DNA from: Puffinus mauretanicus | Lineage: Eukaryota > Chordata > Aves > Procellariiformes > Procellariidae | Reading direction: 5' to 3' | NCBI GenBank assembly: GCA_023333565.1 | Contig: JAJKFH010000801.1 | Span: 1 to 64,000, forward strand | DNA length: 64,000 nt | In this document: piece after piece, positions 11,791 to 24,144 of the stretch | Position numbering within the stretch: position 1 is the stretch's first letter | Layout of the letters: each line of letters opens with the position of its first letter | Translations under genes and position numbers: made by a program | Notes under the pieces: model-generated | What the model saw: the letters and a program-made list of their open reading frames with translations, nothing else | The model's database searches: none | Told to the model about the DNA's origin: nothing

Positions 11791-12058
11791 AACAAGAATG
11801 TCTGCTACTAGTAAAAAATGGAAAATTGCTGAAAGAGGTCGGAGGAGAAAATCTCCTAAACCTCTACAGGCTGGCTAGAGACCTGAACAAAGTAAAAGCA
11901 GTCCTAGGAGTTTTCATGTGAAGTATTTCCAGCAGAAATACTTGTCTAAGGAAGTACTTGTCCCTCTGAGATTTAGGCTGTCTCATGGATGATTAAGGAA
12001 ATACAGCAGAGTCATAATTATGATGTCGGGAACTAAAATTTCAAGAAAGTTACTATTG

Positions 12059-12063
12059 CTGTC
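12059..12063. repeat. Target site duplication, left copy (CTGTC)
   Basis: CTGTC lies directly before the TG end of the LTR at 12064 and is repeated exactly after its CA end at 13158-13162. A 5-bp duplication is the length made by several retroviral integrases, including ERVL-type. Confidence 0.85.
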
Positions 12064-13157
12064 TGTATTGGATTTACATGTCAAGGTTTTGGTAGCAGGG
12101 GGGCTGCAGAGGTGGCTTCTGTGGGAAGACATCAGAAACTGCCCCTATGTCAGACAGAGCCAGTTCCAGCCGGCTCCAAGATGGACCCACCCATCAGTGA
12201 TGCTGTGATAACATATTTAAGAAAGAATAAAAAAATGCTCTGCAGCAGATGTGAGAGAGGAGGGAGAAAATGTGAAAGAAACAGCCCTGCAGACACCAAG
12301 GTCAGTGAAGAAGGACAGGGAGGAGGTGCTCCAGATGCTGGAGCAGAGATTGCCCTGCAGCCCGTGGTAAAGACTGTAGTGAAGCAGATTGTCCCCCTGC
12401 AACCCATGGACGACCACAGTGGAGCAGATATCCACCTGCAGCCCAAGGAGGACCCCACGCCAGAGCAGGTGGAGATGCCGTGGAGGAAGCTGCAGTCCAT
12501 GAAGAGCCCACACAGGAGCAGACTCCGGCAGGAACTGTGGCCCATGGAGAGGAGCCCATGCAGGAGCAGATTTTCTGGCAGGACCTATGGCCCATGGGGG
12601 ACCCATGCTGGAGCAGTTTGTTCCTGAAGGACTGCACTCCATGGAATGAACCCTTACTGGAGCAGTTCATGAAGAACAACATCCCATGGGAAGGACCCAT
12701 GTTGGGGAAGTTCATGAAGGACTGTCTCCCATGGGAAGGATCCCATGCTGGAGCAGGGGAAGAGTGTGAGGAAGAAGGAGCGGCAGAAAGAACGTGTTAT
12801 GAAGTGACTGCAACCCCCATTCCCTGTCCCCCTGCACTGCTCGGGGGGAGGAGGTAGAAGTTGATTGAAGGAGGAGTGAAGTTGAGCCTGGGAAGAAGGG
12901 AGGAGTGGGGCGAAGGTGGTTTTAGTTTGTTTTATTTCTTACTATCCTATTTGTTACACATAATTGACAATACATTAAATTATTTTCCCCAAAGCAAGAC
13001 TGTTTTGCCCGTGACGGTAATTGATAAGTGATCTCCCTATTCCTATCTTGACCCACAGATTTTTCATCATATTTTCTCCCTCTGTTCTGTTGATGGAGGA
13101 GGAGTGATAGAGTGGCTTGGTGGGCACCTGGTGGCCAGCCAAGGTCAACCCACCACA
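12064..13157. mobile_element. Solo LTR of an avian endogenous retrovirus (1094 bp)
   Basis: The element begins TGTATTGG, ends CCACCACA, and is flanked on both sides by CTGTC, which defines a complete LTR insertion with no internal retroviral genes. It is much more GC-rich than its surroundings. On the plus strand there is a TATA-like ATATTTAAG near 12213, a minisatellite-like body (12420-12770) and an ATTAAA near 12974. The overall sequence resembles an LTR family widespread in birds. The lack of a second LTR or internal region implies loss by recombination between two LTRs. Orientation is unsettled: the plus strand has promoter-like and poly(A)-like motifs in order, but the TGTGG start seen on the minus strand is also typical. 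Class (ERVL or ERVK) is not resolved. Confidence 0.85.
12420..12770. repeat. Minisatellite-like repeats inside the LTR
   Basis: Imperfect units of roughly 40-55 bp recur, each built around CCCATGG...GGACCCATGCTGGAGCAG with a following TTCATGAAGGACTG variant. About six to seven copies can be followed. They explain the open frames seen here on both strands, because the unit is GC-rich and poor in stop codons. The repeats belong to the LTR body and are not a host gene. Confidence 0.7.
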
Positions 13158-13162
13158 CTGTC
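13158..13162. repeat. Target site duplication, right copy (CTGTC)
   Basis: Exact copy of the five bases at 12059-12063, directly after the terminal CA of the LTR. Confidence 0.85.
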
Positions 13163-16100
13163 ATCAGCAAGATCTATTATATTATTTCCAAGTGATAGAA
13201 ACAGATTCAAGAAGACCTCCACAGATGCTTAAATGTACTCTTTATCTCATAATAGCTCATTTATATCAATGTCTGATCAATGCAGGTCAGTTTTAGAGGA
13301 AAAGCTCTAAAGGCCTCTAACTGGGTCTTTGTTATTGGAATACATACCTATACATAGAAATTTAACATAAAAATGCATCAGACTGCATCTTCTGAATTTT
13401 CTAGCCTTTCTTTTACTAGAAAGAATGTAAAGAGCTCATTAACTGAATTCATCTAACTTTTCTTATGCATTTATTGATTCACTTGTTGTTATAAAAGTCT
13501 AATTAGTATGATTGATGTTGACATCTGCTACAATGAAGTGCTTTTGGTTTATTAGGAGTGTGGAAAAATATGCTTTTACAATTTCTTTCTGACTCTAAAT
13601 GTGCAGGTTTCATTTTTTTGCAAGAGAAGGGCCAGTTACCACCCATCCTTTTAAGTACCTTAAAGGTTTACTCCAGAGATGGAAGAATTCTTTGGGGTTA
13701 TGAATTCAGGAAACGCTACATCAGAAGTACACAGGAATGTTTACTGAGTTACTAAGGACATTGCAAAGAGCTGAGGAATCGGAAATAGGAGTGTCCAGAA
13801 CAGTAACCCCCAAATCCTCGTATCCTCTTTCTCCTAAAGGACATAATGATTTCTGTGTTGCAACACTTTTTACAGCAGAGCACTTTGGTCTCTGCAGGAC
13901 TACAGACTCAGTTCACTTAATAAAGTTAAATGTCATAAAAAGAACTGGACACTCTGATGTAAGGAGAAGGCAGGACCTCCCCCCCAAAAAAAACCCAAAA
14001 CCCTCACGCTGTGTGCTGAAATTCTGAAACCAAATAATTGCCTTCCATACACCAATTCTCTAATTTCTCTCTTTCTAACCCATAGCAGTGGTTATGTGAT
14101 ACTTTTAACATGTTATTCCATTTTTATTGACACTGAGTTTGCCCATGAGTAATTCTAGCTTATATATCAAAAATTAAAACAAACAAACAAAAAAAACCCC
14201 GAGAAAGCAATGTTTATAGAGAGTGCACTGACTCATATTTCTCTATCCAAGAAGACTTCTGTTCATCTGTTCATCTGTCTTACTTTGCTTCATCACAGAG
14301 ATGGTTCTTAGACTGTGGTACTTTGTATTTCCTGACAACTTGAGTAGATTTTCAAGGGAGAAACATCCTTCTTAACGACTCATGCTCTAACATCACCCCA
14401 AACAAGCATAGTTGGTGGTACTAATAATCTTCTCCTTTCATTATTCCCCTTCTGATTTTTAGTGTGAGGGTCTTGCCTTCATCACAGCAATCTTAGCTGC
14501 ATGACATTTTTAGACTGCCTGTAGTTCTGCGTTAAAAATGAACTAAAAATAGAACTTTTCTCCTGGTAAATCTTTTTGTTCATAAGAAGAGTTGGTTTCA
14601 TTTTGGTAGCCAAAAGTTGAGCTCTTCATATCTATCTGAGATACTAGATTTTGCTGTTCTCCAAATTATGCTACTTATTCCCACAGGATTTCCCTTGAGA
14701 TAGGGAACTCATTATTTTATTTTTTTCTCTTAAAAAGTAATTCTGAAAGAACGGATTAATTAAAAAAACCATATTGTTTCATAGATTTCCTTGGACTTTT
14801 TGGAAGATGCACAAATTTTAGAAACTAAATACTCTTCTCTACTCTGGATTAAATATATATTGGTTTCGGGGAGTTGTTTTTTGATTTTTGTTTTTTTAAA
14901 TAAATATAACATAGCCCTTCTTTCACCTTACCATGTGTTAAAACATGGCGGTACACATCTGAGTGCACGGCCTTACAGAGCTCTGTAGTCCTGCTGGAAT
15001 TTCAGCCCCTCTGGTGTAACATATCATTCCATGTTAGGAAAAAGTACAAATTCACACAAACCAGAACAAATTCAATGGTTTTACGTCCATACCTGATGTA
15101 AAAATGATAGGGAACTTGAGCCAGCACTTCATGGGAACGCTGTTATGTAAATGTACAACTATTGCTGAAAAAAAGACATTAGACATGCATGATTGTTTGG
15201 AGAGAAGATGGCAAGTGTGGAACGGATAAATGCTTTTTACATGAAGAACCCAGTATAAGTGGTATACTTCTTATCTCTAGCCTCATGATCCTACTGGCAT
15301 GATAAATCATGGATTGACTTTTGCTTTTAAATGAGTATCACTGGTTCCTTCACTGATGTCATAAATGTGCAACTGTTTAGAAATCCTGCACTCAATCCTG
15401 TCACTGAAGACAACTTAGTGAAGAACATCATTATACAGGTGTGATCTCTTTCACAACATGCACAAGATTCAACCTGGGTAGAGTAAATGGGGAGAAAAAA
15501 TGATCCTACCATCCTGGGATGCCTTGGGGAAGTATATGGTTTTAAAGATAATCTCTGAGCACAACAACAGAATAAAGCTTTTGGAGAGTTGGGTAGTGTA
15601 AAGGATAGACCTATACATTGAACACAAAGAATCACAAGCTATAACTGGAAGCATTTGAAGATAACAGAAAACGTCAGAAACATCACCCAGGGATTTAACT
15701 GCAAAATCTAAACCCTTGTGTTAGTGCTGCGGAGAGAGCAACTCAAGATGTTCCTAGGTTTGTAAGCCACAGAATAAGTAGCCAGTGTTTTGTTTCTTCA
15801 TTATAACATCCCACAAGGCACACCTGACTATGATATCTTTTGCAGTGTGTAATTAAATGCTTCCATCTTTTTTGTTGTTGTTGTTTTAATCTTATTTCTT
15901 TCCTCCTGCCATTATAAGCTTCATTCATTTGCCACATCACCTTTACTATTTATTCAATAGAAATTATAACCATACCCTTAGAAAAAGAAGATGCCTTTCT
16001 TGATGTCTCAAGTCAGAGGAGAATAAACCCCATCCTTCTTGGAGAAGCAGCTTGAGATAATCCTTTTACTTAGGCACTGACTGCCATGAAGAAATTCAGT

Positions 16101-17483
16101 TGTCTGAGATGGGTGGGAGGAATAAGAAGGGAATAGGAATGGGATTACAGTAATATTTGGCAACAGCCAATGGATTCTCCTAGTGAAACCAGAACATAAA
16201 ATGTAAAAACACTGAGAGAGAGACATCTTGCTGTAGGGTAGCATGTACAGAAAAAAAGGATCTATACAGTCCTAAAGAAAAAGGGTGTTCATACAGGTGG
16301 ACAGAGAGGCATCTTAAGTATGACATTACAATAAAATCCTATGGGATTTCAAGTGTAGCTGTCAGCTAGAGTTAAACAATCTGTCAGTTAGTCCAAGGGA
16401 AGAAGATATTTCAGGAACAGTTGAAGGAAAGCAGAAATTGAGAAGCCTAATTTGTTTAGGTGTCAGTATGGTTACTACACTGCCCTAGCCTGTTTAAAAT
16501 GCTGCATGAGACATGGTGCACAGAGAAAGAGACCTTGTGGCCTGTGAGAGGACCAGAACATCGTGTCCTGTTGCACCCCAACCTTTCTCCGGATGTTTTG
16601 CGCTTTTCCTTTGTCTTTCTATTAAATCGTCTTTAGCTTAATTGTGTCTTTACTTTTATTTTTCTCTTATGAATGTGATAAAAATAATTGCTATGGGGCA
16701 GATTTGCCCTTATTTACAGGGAAGAAAACCCGTATAGCCTTCTTGTGCTCTTTCTGTTGTTTCACTGTTGTCTTGAAGTAGTAAGATATCTTCTTTTGTA
16801 TATGTAATATGTATGTGTGTATATATATATAAAAAACTTGAAAAAACATAAATATTTATATGAAACACTGACAGAGAGCGGTTTCTTCTTAAGCTACCTG
16901 AAGTTATGAAAAAGACTTACATTAAGGCAGCAGGCTCATTATTGGAATAGAGCTCTATCATTATCAAGTCACACTCCAGGTGTTCATTCCCACTCCAATT
17001 CTGTGACAAATTAGTAATTCTAATGAGTGCTCATATGGCAACTGTTATGATGGCAGATCCCTTACTCCTGTGGCTATGGCAATAGCATATCATGGGGTTA
17101 GCAATTGCCTTGATTTCCCATAAGTAATAATAAGAATAGACTGTTACATTTCTAGTAGAAGTTTATTGAGCAAGGAGGACATTAGAAGATACTTCTACTT
17201 AGATTGGGATAGTTAAAAATGTGCTTTCCATTTAGTTACAAATTTTTCCCCAAGGAACCTGAAATGGGCTTACCCAGATTATAGGCTACTCCCTTGCTGC
17301 TCTGAACCTTAAAATAAATACAAAGAAAAAGAAAATAAATGCCCCCTTTATCTCTAGTGTAAAAACCCCAACATTTGAGACTATAGAACATTCATCTTTT
17401 TTTTTTTTTTAATTATTATATAATATCTTTTGAAGGCTTTCACTATTGCTGTGTACTGGAAACCATACTACAAGGTCTATCTG
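13163..17483. other. AT-rich unique DNA; one possible LTR-like 3' end near 16.5 kb
   Basis: No gene is recognised. Around 16540-16660 a GC-richer patch ends with ATTAAA and a T/G-rich stretch, which could be the polyadenylation region of a decayed LTR, but no ends can be set. Open frames at 13558-14027 and 15327-15654 have no recognisable product. A short ATATAT run is near 16820. Confidence 0.35.
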
Positions 17484-17560
17484 CTCCAGCCAGACTGGTG
17501 GTCCATTTAAGGGCCTAACATTGAACCATTGAGTTCAGTCTGACTCCGATGGCATGTATC
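17484..17560 (-). mobile_element. Possible ancient CR1-like 3' tail
   Basis: CAGCCAGACTGGTGGTCCAT, and the TCTGACTCCGATGGCATG block after it, resemble the reverse complement of the old amniote CR1 3' end in the right order. The match is short and diverged, so confidence is modest. Confidence 0.35.
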
Positions 17561-18059
17561 AAGACTAAGCCATGAGTACTTAATGTGTTCTTTAATGTAA
17601 AGGTGAAAACTCACAAAGGTAAGTAAAGGAAACAAGTGTCATTGGAAATGAGAGCACTAATATGGTAGGAGGTGAAGTGTTTGGAAAACAAGACTGTGTG
17701 GAAAAAAAGAAAAAGAAAAAAAAAAAAAGAGGTGACTCTTTATACCCTGAATTAATCAGTTCTGACTTCTAATATCCTGCCTGCTCAATAAACTTTAACT
17801 AGGAACATAGCATTACACTCTTCTTATTACATATGGGAAATCAATGTGATTGCTAACCCCACTAAATGTTATTAGCATAAACACAAGAGTAAGGGATCTG
17901 CCATTTTAACAGTTGCCATATTAGCACTCCTCAGAAATTAGTGCTTATCTGTCACAGATTTCAGGCACTGAAAATGAGCACCAGGGGTTGGATAGGGCAA
18001 GGACTGAATTTCATCCTGTTGATGTGCTTGCATGAACTTCAGAGCTAACACAGTTGTGG

Positions 18060-18142
18060 TTTTTTTTCTTTCCTTTTCTTTTTTTCTTTTCCTTTTCTTT
18101 TTTTCTTTTTTCTTTTTTTTTTTTTTTTTTTTTTCTCTCTTT
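18060..18142. repeat. Long T/C-only tract
   Basis: About 83 bases are all pyrimidine on the given strand, with CTTTTTTTC and CCTTTTC units that give partial mirror symmetry. Low-complexity sequence of this sort expands by slippage and can form triplex structures. It explains the lysine-rich open frame on the minus strand. Confidence 0.9.
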
Positions 18143-19770
18143 AGATTTTGTTAAGCTGGAAACTCCAGTCTCAGCTTTGAGATTTTGTTGACCAGTATGG
18201 GATTTTTGATATTTGGGAAGATAATCCCCCCCCAAAGCCTTACTGTACTAATGGATCTAGATGTTTCTACCTCTCAGGTACCAAAGAATGAACCATTTTA
18301 AAGGCTGCTATAAGGTTGCCAGAATAAGAGAACTGATGGAAAAAGCTAACTTCTTTTGTTTTCTTTAACATTCAGCTAAACAGGTATAAAAAAAAGCATA
18401 GGACCCAAGCACATTTCATAATTTTAGCGCACAAAGATGTGATGACAGTCTTCAAGTGGAGAGACGTGGTGGTCTCCATTCAACACTTCTGCTACAAACA
18501 CCCAGGACATCCAGGAGCAGCAGGAGTTATTTTAGAAACTATCTCTGTCTTCTGCCTATATACCCATTTCAGACACATGAGTAACAGATGGTTTGGTTTA
18601 ACTGAATTTTAAAAAATAATGTATCTATCTTGCTTGTACTTCATCTTTGAAATTCTTTCTTGCCTTTAAAACCTTCATCTGAAATAATTTGAACTATTGA
18701 TCTTTAGCACTCATCACAAAGCCTTCTTTTCCCCCCGATTCTCTGGAAGTGTAGGGGCACAGACAAGATGAAACAGATCTTGGAGGAAGCATAGTGCATG
18801 AACTGTTGCTACACTGCTTTGGTATGAGTGGATTTGTGAGGGGTCACAGGGAGAGGTTCACAAGCAGAAGGGCCAAGAATGATGGACAGGTACTGTTTCA
18901 TCTTCAGAAACTGAAATAAAAGTGAAACCACAGGAATTCTGCTGGGAATATCTATAAAAAATATGAGCAAATTGTTTAGAAAACATGATCCTTAAAAGAA
19001 ATTATGACATACATATTCTAAATAGGATTCAGAAACCTCATTCTTTACCCTGAAGGGGTTTTCTGGTGGTTTTGGTTTGGTGTTTGTTTTGTTTGTGGTT
19101 TTTTTTTAATTAGATAACATTTTACCTAGGACAAATAGTAAAAATGTTTTTCTTATAAAGGGGGAAATCCAGAATAATTGTGCTCCAGAAAACCATCTCT
19201 TATCAACAATTTTTGGTATCTGGTTTCTTTTCACCCTTGGCATTTATTCTATTTATTTGGTTGCTTCACTATGAGGGTGTGGCTCATGATTATTCTTTCC
19301 TTGAATAAGAAACTTTACCATTATCCCAAATTATGCTATCATTTCAAGCTGGTAGAATTATTAATATTTAATAAATTAAGAGATCAATTTGCCTTTTCCC
19401 TATCCAATTTATAAATTATTCACAAGTTCATCTTTTTTTTCCTCTGTTGTCTACATAATCATTGGTGAAAAAATATATTGCCCACCAGATCTACTTTATG
19501 GTTGCTTTAAAACAAAAAACAGATTTACGAAAGGAAGCTGGAGTACATCCAATGTGCACATAATTAATTGTTTGATATAGTGTTCTGAAACACTTTGCAG
19601 TCTTAAAAATTCTAAAAATAATTTTTTTTTTTTTAAAATCTCAACTGAATTTTCAAAATAAAAGAGAAAAAAGACAAAAGAGAGAACACCAAGGGTAAAA
19701 ATCAATGAAGTTTAATGGTACAACCTTGTAGCCAAAGCACAGGCCTCTTGCACCCATGAAGGAGAAAGAG

Positions 19771-19870
19771 ATTAAGGAATTGTAATTAATGTTTACTTGC
19801 CTTGAATCCAGACATAAGCATGCTAACCTGGCATAACCAGCAGCTTCCATAGGCATTTTGTGACATTGTA
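19771..19870 (+). repeat. Unclassified dispersed repeat, copy 1
   Basis: The segment shares the order AATTAAT, CTTGCCTTGAA, ATAAGCATGCTAA and ATAGGCATTTT with 39436-39550, with substitutions and a few indels between. I do not recognise the family. Its own borders cannot be set from two copies. Confidence 0.5.
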
Positions 19871-20971
19871 AGAGCACAAATAGCATGACCGGTGTGGCAA
19901 GCATTTTCTATCACAGCTACCTGTACCCTAGATATATAAAGTAACATGCAACCACAAAGGAAAAAAACAGAGGAAAAGCAACTTTTTCATCCCAATTAGG
20001 GCTCTAAGTCAGGAGAGTTCTTTATCTTCCCTTTAACATTATGCACTTGTTATACAGGCTTAGAATTACATGTTTAAAATTTGCTATGTATTTCATTTCC
20101 TTTCTGTAAATTGGGATTTATATATATATACTGATTCTCTTCTTTCTAAGACTGAACGTTACATCTGAATATAAATCCTTCAGAATGGCTTCTGCTGTTT
20201 TGGCAGGTCAAACTATTTCTTCCTGAGATTCAGCTTTTGGCCTCCTTAGTTACACACTTCTGGTCCAATATCACTGAAAGTGACCCGTAGTTGAGTACAT
20301 CAGCCTGAATTAAAGAAATGCAGATCAGGGCATCATATCTAAATTAATTTCCTGACTTTGCATTCAGTCTTCTCTGCACTACCAATTATGAAAATGAAAG
20401 ATAGGGCACTTGGAAACTGAAAGAGGACTTTGACAAGGTTGCAAGTCTGCTAAATTACAGAGACCTTGCCGGTTGCCAGTGTTTGAGGGCACTTGCGCAT
20501 ACAGAGTCAAGGCTGGAATGAATTCTGAAGCTCTACAAAATGTGTTTTAAATAGATATAAATTTAGACCTTCACCTTGCAATATTCTACCTCCTGGTGAC
20601 ATCAGCAGGCAGAACCGAGCACCTTTGCCAGGAAACGGGAAAGTGCAATGCCATCTAATACGTACACTGGTATTATTCACTACAACATCTCTATCCATGT
20701 ATATACATATTTTTCTGCCAACACCGGTAATAATGTCTGAGGGTTTTTTCCCAGGGATATTTGACATGTTGCCTTGATAGCAATAGTGATGACTGGCTAC
20801 CAATTCCCTAATAAAGATATAATAATTCCATACTCCACTTAATGCAAAGTGTACTTTGCAGATCAGGTACTTCTGTTGGTAGAAACAGTTAATAGTGAGC
20901 TCTTCTGACGGCACACCTCTTTTCTTTGAGGAATGCCAACTGCACGCTTTAGTTGTAAAGCCCTTTCTGTG

Positions 20972-21748
20972 GCTCTGAAGCTCATGCAGTTCAGTAAGGA
21001 GAAGTGCAAAGTCCTGCCTCTGGGGAGGAACAACCTCAGGCACCAGGACATGCTGGGGGCCATCCAGCTGGAAAGAGCTTCCCAGAAAACAACCTGGGGT
21101 TCCTGGTGGACACCAAATTGAACAGGAGCCAGCAGTGTGTCTTTGCTGCAAAGAAGGCTAATGGTATCCCAAGCTGCATTAGGAGGAATGTTGCCAGCAG
21201 GTCAAGGGAGGGGATCCTTCCCTTCAGCACAGGTGAAGCCACACCTGGACTTCTGGATCCATTTCTGGGCTCCTAAGTACAAGAAAGACATGGACATACT
21301 GGAGAGAGTCCAACAAAGGGCCACAAAGATGTTTTAGGAACTGGATCATCTTTCTTATGAGGAAAGCTGGAGAGAACTGGCACTGTTCAGCCTGGAGAAG
21401 AGAAGACTCAGGGAGATCTTATCAATGCAGATAAATACCTGAAGGGAGGCTGTAAAGAAGATGGAGCCAGGCTTTTTTCAGTGGTGCCCAGTGACAGGAC
21501 CAGAGGCAAAAGGCACAAACTGAAACACGGAAGGTTCCCTCTGAATATCAGGAAACAGTATTTTACTGTGAGGGTGACCTAGACTGACACAGGTTGCCCA
21601 GGGAGGTTGTGGAGTCTCCTTCCTTGGAGATATTCAAAAGCCACCTGGACACAGACCCAGGCAACCAGCTCTAGGTGGCCCTGCTTGAGCAGGGGGAGGT
21701 TGAACCAAATGACTTCCAGAGATCCCTTCCAACCTCAACCATTCTGTG
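20972..21748 (+). mobile_element. CR1 LINE, 5'-truncated (copy B)
   Basis: A 777-bp 3' fragment of CR1. The coding part begins near LKLMQFSKEKCKVLPLG (family pattern: [14 protein letters not shown]) and goes on through a degraded VLVDTKLN...QQC..AAKKAN...[12 protein letters not shown] region, then YKKDMDILERVQQRATKMF with an in-frame TAG. The element ends with ATTCTGTG at 21741-21748. It shares several uncommon bases with 1-465, including the TAG, which points to one subfamily. Loss of the 5' end is normal for CR1 and follows incomplete reverse transcription. Frameshifts and stops make it non-coding. Confidence 0.94.
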
Positions 21749-21980
21749 CTCTACACATTTCCTAATAAGTCTCCCAAATCTGTGGGAAATGATGAGCAAC
21801 TACAGCACTTAACGTGAATTTAGGACACTATATGTACAAGTAACCACTGCAGATGTCATTATAACCCTGAATTACTGTGGTGTGTTTTCTGCTGATTGTC
21901 AGAAATGTGTATTTAATTAAAATGTAAATTGATATTTACATGTTGATATTTAATGTAAATTAAATGTAAATTGATATTTA

Positions 21981-22066
21981 AATTTAACCTTACTAATACT
22001 GTTACGCTGATTTTTTTATTTAATACACACTATATTTCATAGATTGCTGAGGTCTCTGCCTGTATC
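21981..22066 (+). repeat. Direct repeat, left copy
   Basis: The segment runs from TACTAATACTGTTA to TTGCTGAGGTCTCT and recurs at 22852-22936 with about ten differences. The offset is exactly 870 bp through the whole match, so there are no net indels between the copies. Confidence 0.85.
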
Positions 22067-22851
22067 CTTTTTGTTAATTATCTTCTCTGAACCCTTCAGA
22101 TATTATTTGTTATGGAGAAAAAAAGATTTTTTATTTGCCTTTTTAAAATTTTTTAATATATAGTTCTATTTGCAACTGTTTTTATCAGCAGTTTGTTCAT
22201 CTCACACCAAGGTGCAGGCATTACTTAGACCTTGTGAGTTTGTGGGTTTTTTTCCGCTCAGGTGTTTGTGTGACTAATGGCTCTATGGAACTCTGTAGGT
22301 TTGATCAATTATTTTGCTTCATGTAACAAATCATATTGCAATCATATCTTGCAGCTAGAAACTTTAGAGAACAACACAAGTCTCTTTTTTATGGAGAATT
22401 TAAATTACATGAGTCATTTTTAAATCATTTGATAAAACACTAGACAGAAAGGGGGATTGTAAGTGTTTGATACTGCGTCAGTGATCATTCTTATTGTTAC
22501 AAATAATACAAACGATTTGGTATTTTTCCTTGGTACCGTGCTCTGCTAAAAAGCATGCTGTCTTTTCAGAAAACCTAAAAAATATAAATAGCTTGCGTAC
22601 ATCAATATAAACCTGGTTTGCCCTCCAACATAACCTCCAAAAAAAAAAGTATTTGTTTGTGGCATAGGCAAATTTTGAACAATAGAAGTAAAGTATTAAA
22701 CTTTGTTTATGGTCCTCACATGTAAATATTAAAAAAGAATACCTGAGTAACTTTGAATGTTTTCAAGTTTACTTTCACCATCACTTGCAATGTTATTATA
22801 TATATTTAATTTTGATATATAGTGAACCTATGAACTTTTTCTGTATCAAAC

Positions 22852-22936
22852 ATTTAACTTTACTAATACTGTTATGCTTAATTTTTTATTTAATACACAT
22901 TATATTTTATAGGTTGCTGAGGTCTCTACCTGTAGC
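22852..22936 (+). repeat. Direct repeat, right copy
   Basis: Second copy of 21981-22066. Flanks on both sides differ from those of the left copy. The pair could be the visible ends of a decayed element or an old partial tandem duplication. Confidence 0.85.
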
Positions 22937-24144
22937 CCAGCAAAGCACAATGTGAGAACACATCCTCTTCAACTGACAGGGTTATGTTATATTCAATTCC
23001 ATTAGTCCTTCCCATAGTTTGGTTGGTGCTTATGGATTAAGTGAAAGTGTTTTGCTTTCTGAAGGTCTGAATTTTAAAGATGCTCTTTAGACCTTCATCA
23101 GCCCAATGAAATTCTGTCTGCTTTCTGTAAACGATGTCCAGGACACATTTTTCCCTGGGCAAGTTTGGTTCCTTAGAGTGGTTTTTCTTTTCTTTTTGCT
23201 TGTTTGGTTGGTTGTTTACTCACAAAACTGGTATCATCACTTTGGCTGAAAAAAATCCCAAATATAGATAAAAGAAGGCCTAAACTTAGCTCTTTTTAAG
23301 TGGCAAAAAGTACCTGCAGGATGATTTTTTTTGCCCACCAAAAGGAAACATATTTTATCCTTAAGCACATTTTATTCTTTATTTCTGACTGAACATTATT
23401 CTTCCAGTTCAGATTCTACCAGTATTTTCCCCACTTTTTTGGTCTTGCTGCTGACCTTCAGAATACTGATTTAAAATATTTGCTCAGTGCTGGTTCTGGA
23501 CATTCTCAACTCTCTTTGCCGTGTACTAAACAAACTAGAGTAGCACGATCCTTTATATTACTCTTGCCATGAAATTAATAAATAATGTACTATTCACTTA
23601 AAAATTTAAAAAGTATGAAATGTAATGGATTTGTACATTTGACGAGCTGAGTTGAAATGACTCATATAAAAGAAGATGGGTCTAAAGAAGTAGCTTTGGG
23701 TCATTATTGTAACTTCATTTATCAGATGCTTTAACTTAATGGTCAAATCACTTGCCCCATCTTTCTTTGTTCCATGACTCATACACATATGCATACACTC
23801 TTATGCTTTTGCTAACAGAAAACAAAGCATTATCAGCATTATCTTATGGAACTTTTATTAATCTCCATACCATATTGCCACAAAAATAAAAGCAATGATT
23901 TTGTACATCTGGTCTGCCCATAGAAACAACAGCTTTTATACTTGTTTTATTACCCTTCATAGGATGTTCCTGGCACCAGTAATGGCTAAAACAGATGCAC
24001 TGACAACGTTTGTTTTATAGAACTTTGCCTATCTCTTGTTTTGATGATTATGTGACAATCTACTACTTTGATGAAGCCATGGAAAAGGCAAATGATAAGA
24101 TGCATTAGGAAGAGCATTTTTGTTAATTACTGGGAAGTATTAAT

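Larger units (their letters stand above)
17561..20971. other. AT-rich unique DNA with a long pyrimidine tract and part of an unclassified repeat
   Basis: No gene is recognised. It holds the 83-base pyrimidine tract at 18060-18142 and one copy of a dispersed repeat at 19771-19870, both listed separately. The minus-strand open frame that starts in the CR1 at about 21151 and runs to 20507 is a chance frame crossing a repeat border. Confidence 0.4.
21749..24144. other. AT-rich unique DNA with a spaced direct repeat
   Basis: No gene is seen. It holds a pair of 85-bp direct repeats spaced 870 bp apart (listed separately) and a short tandem repeat in which AATGTAAATTGATATTTA occurs at 21921-21938 and again at 21963-21980. 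Confidence 0.45.

Noticed and set aside
12112..12627. 171-codon plus-strand open frame (and overlapping minus-strand frames of 131-141 codons)
   Set aside because: All lie in the GC-rich minisatellite body of the solo LTR; both strands are open because the repeat unit lacks stops. No retroviral or host domain is present.
18011..18235. Lysine-rich minus-strand frame
   Set aside because: Is only the translation of the pyrimidine tract at 18060-18142.
20507..21151. 214-codon minus-strand open frame
   Set aside because: Starts antisense to the CR1 at 20972-21748 and continues into unique AT-rich DNA; no domain pattern and no plausible start context.
1..21748. Segmental duplication as the cause of the two near-identical CR1 copies
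   Set aside because: The sequence beyond the shared ATTCTGTG end differs completely between 466 and 21749 onward, so independent insertions of one subfamily explain the match better.
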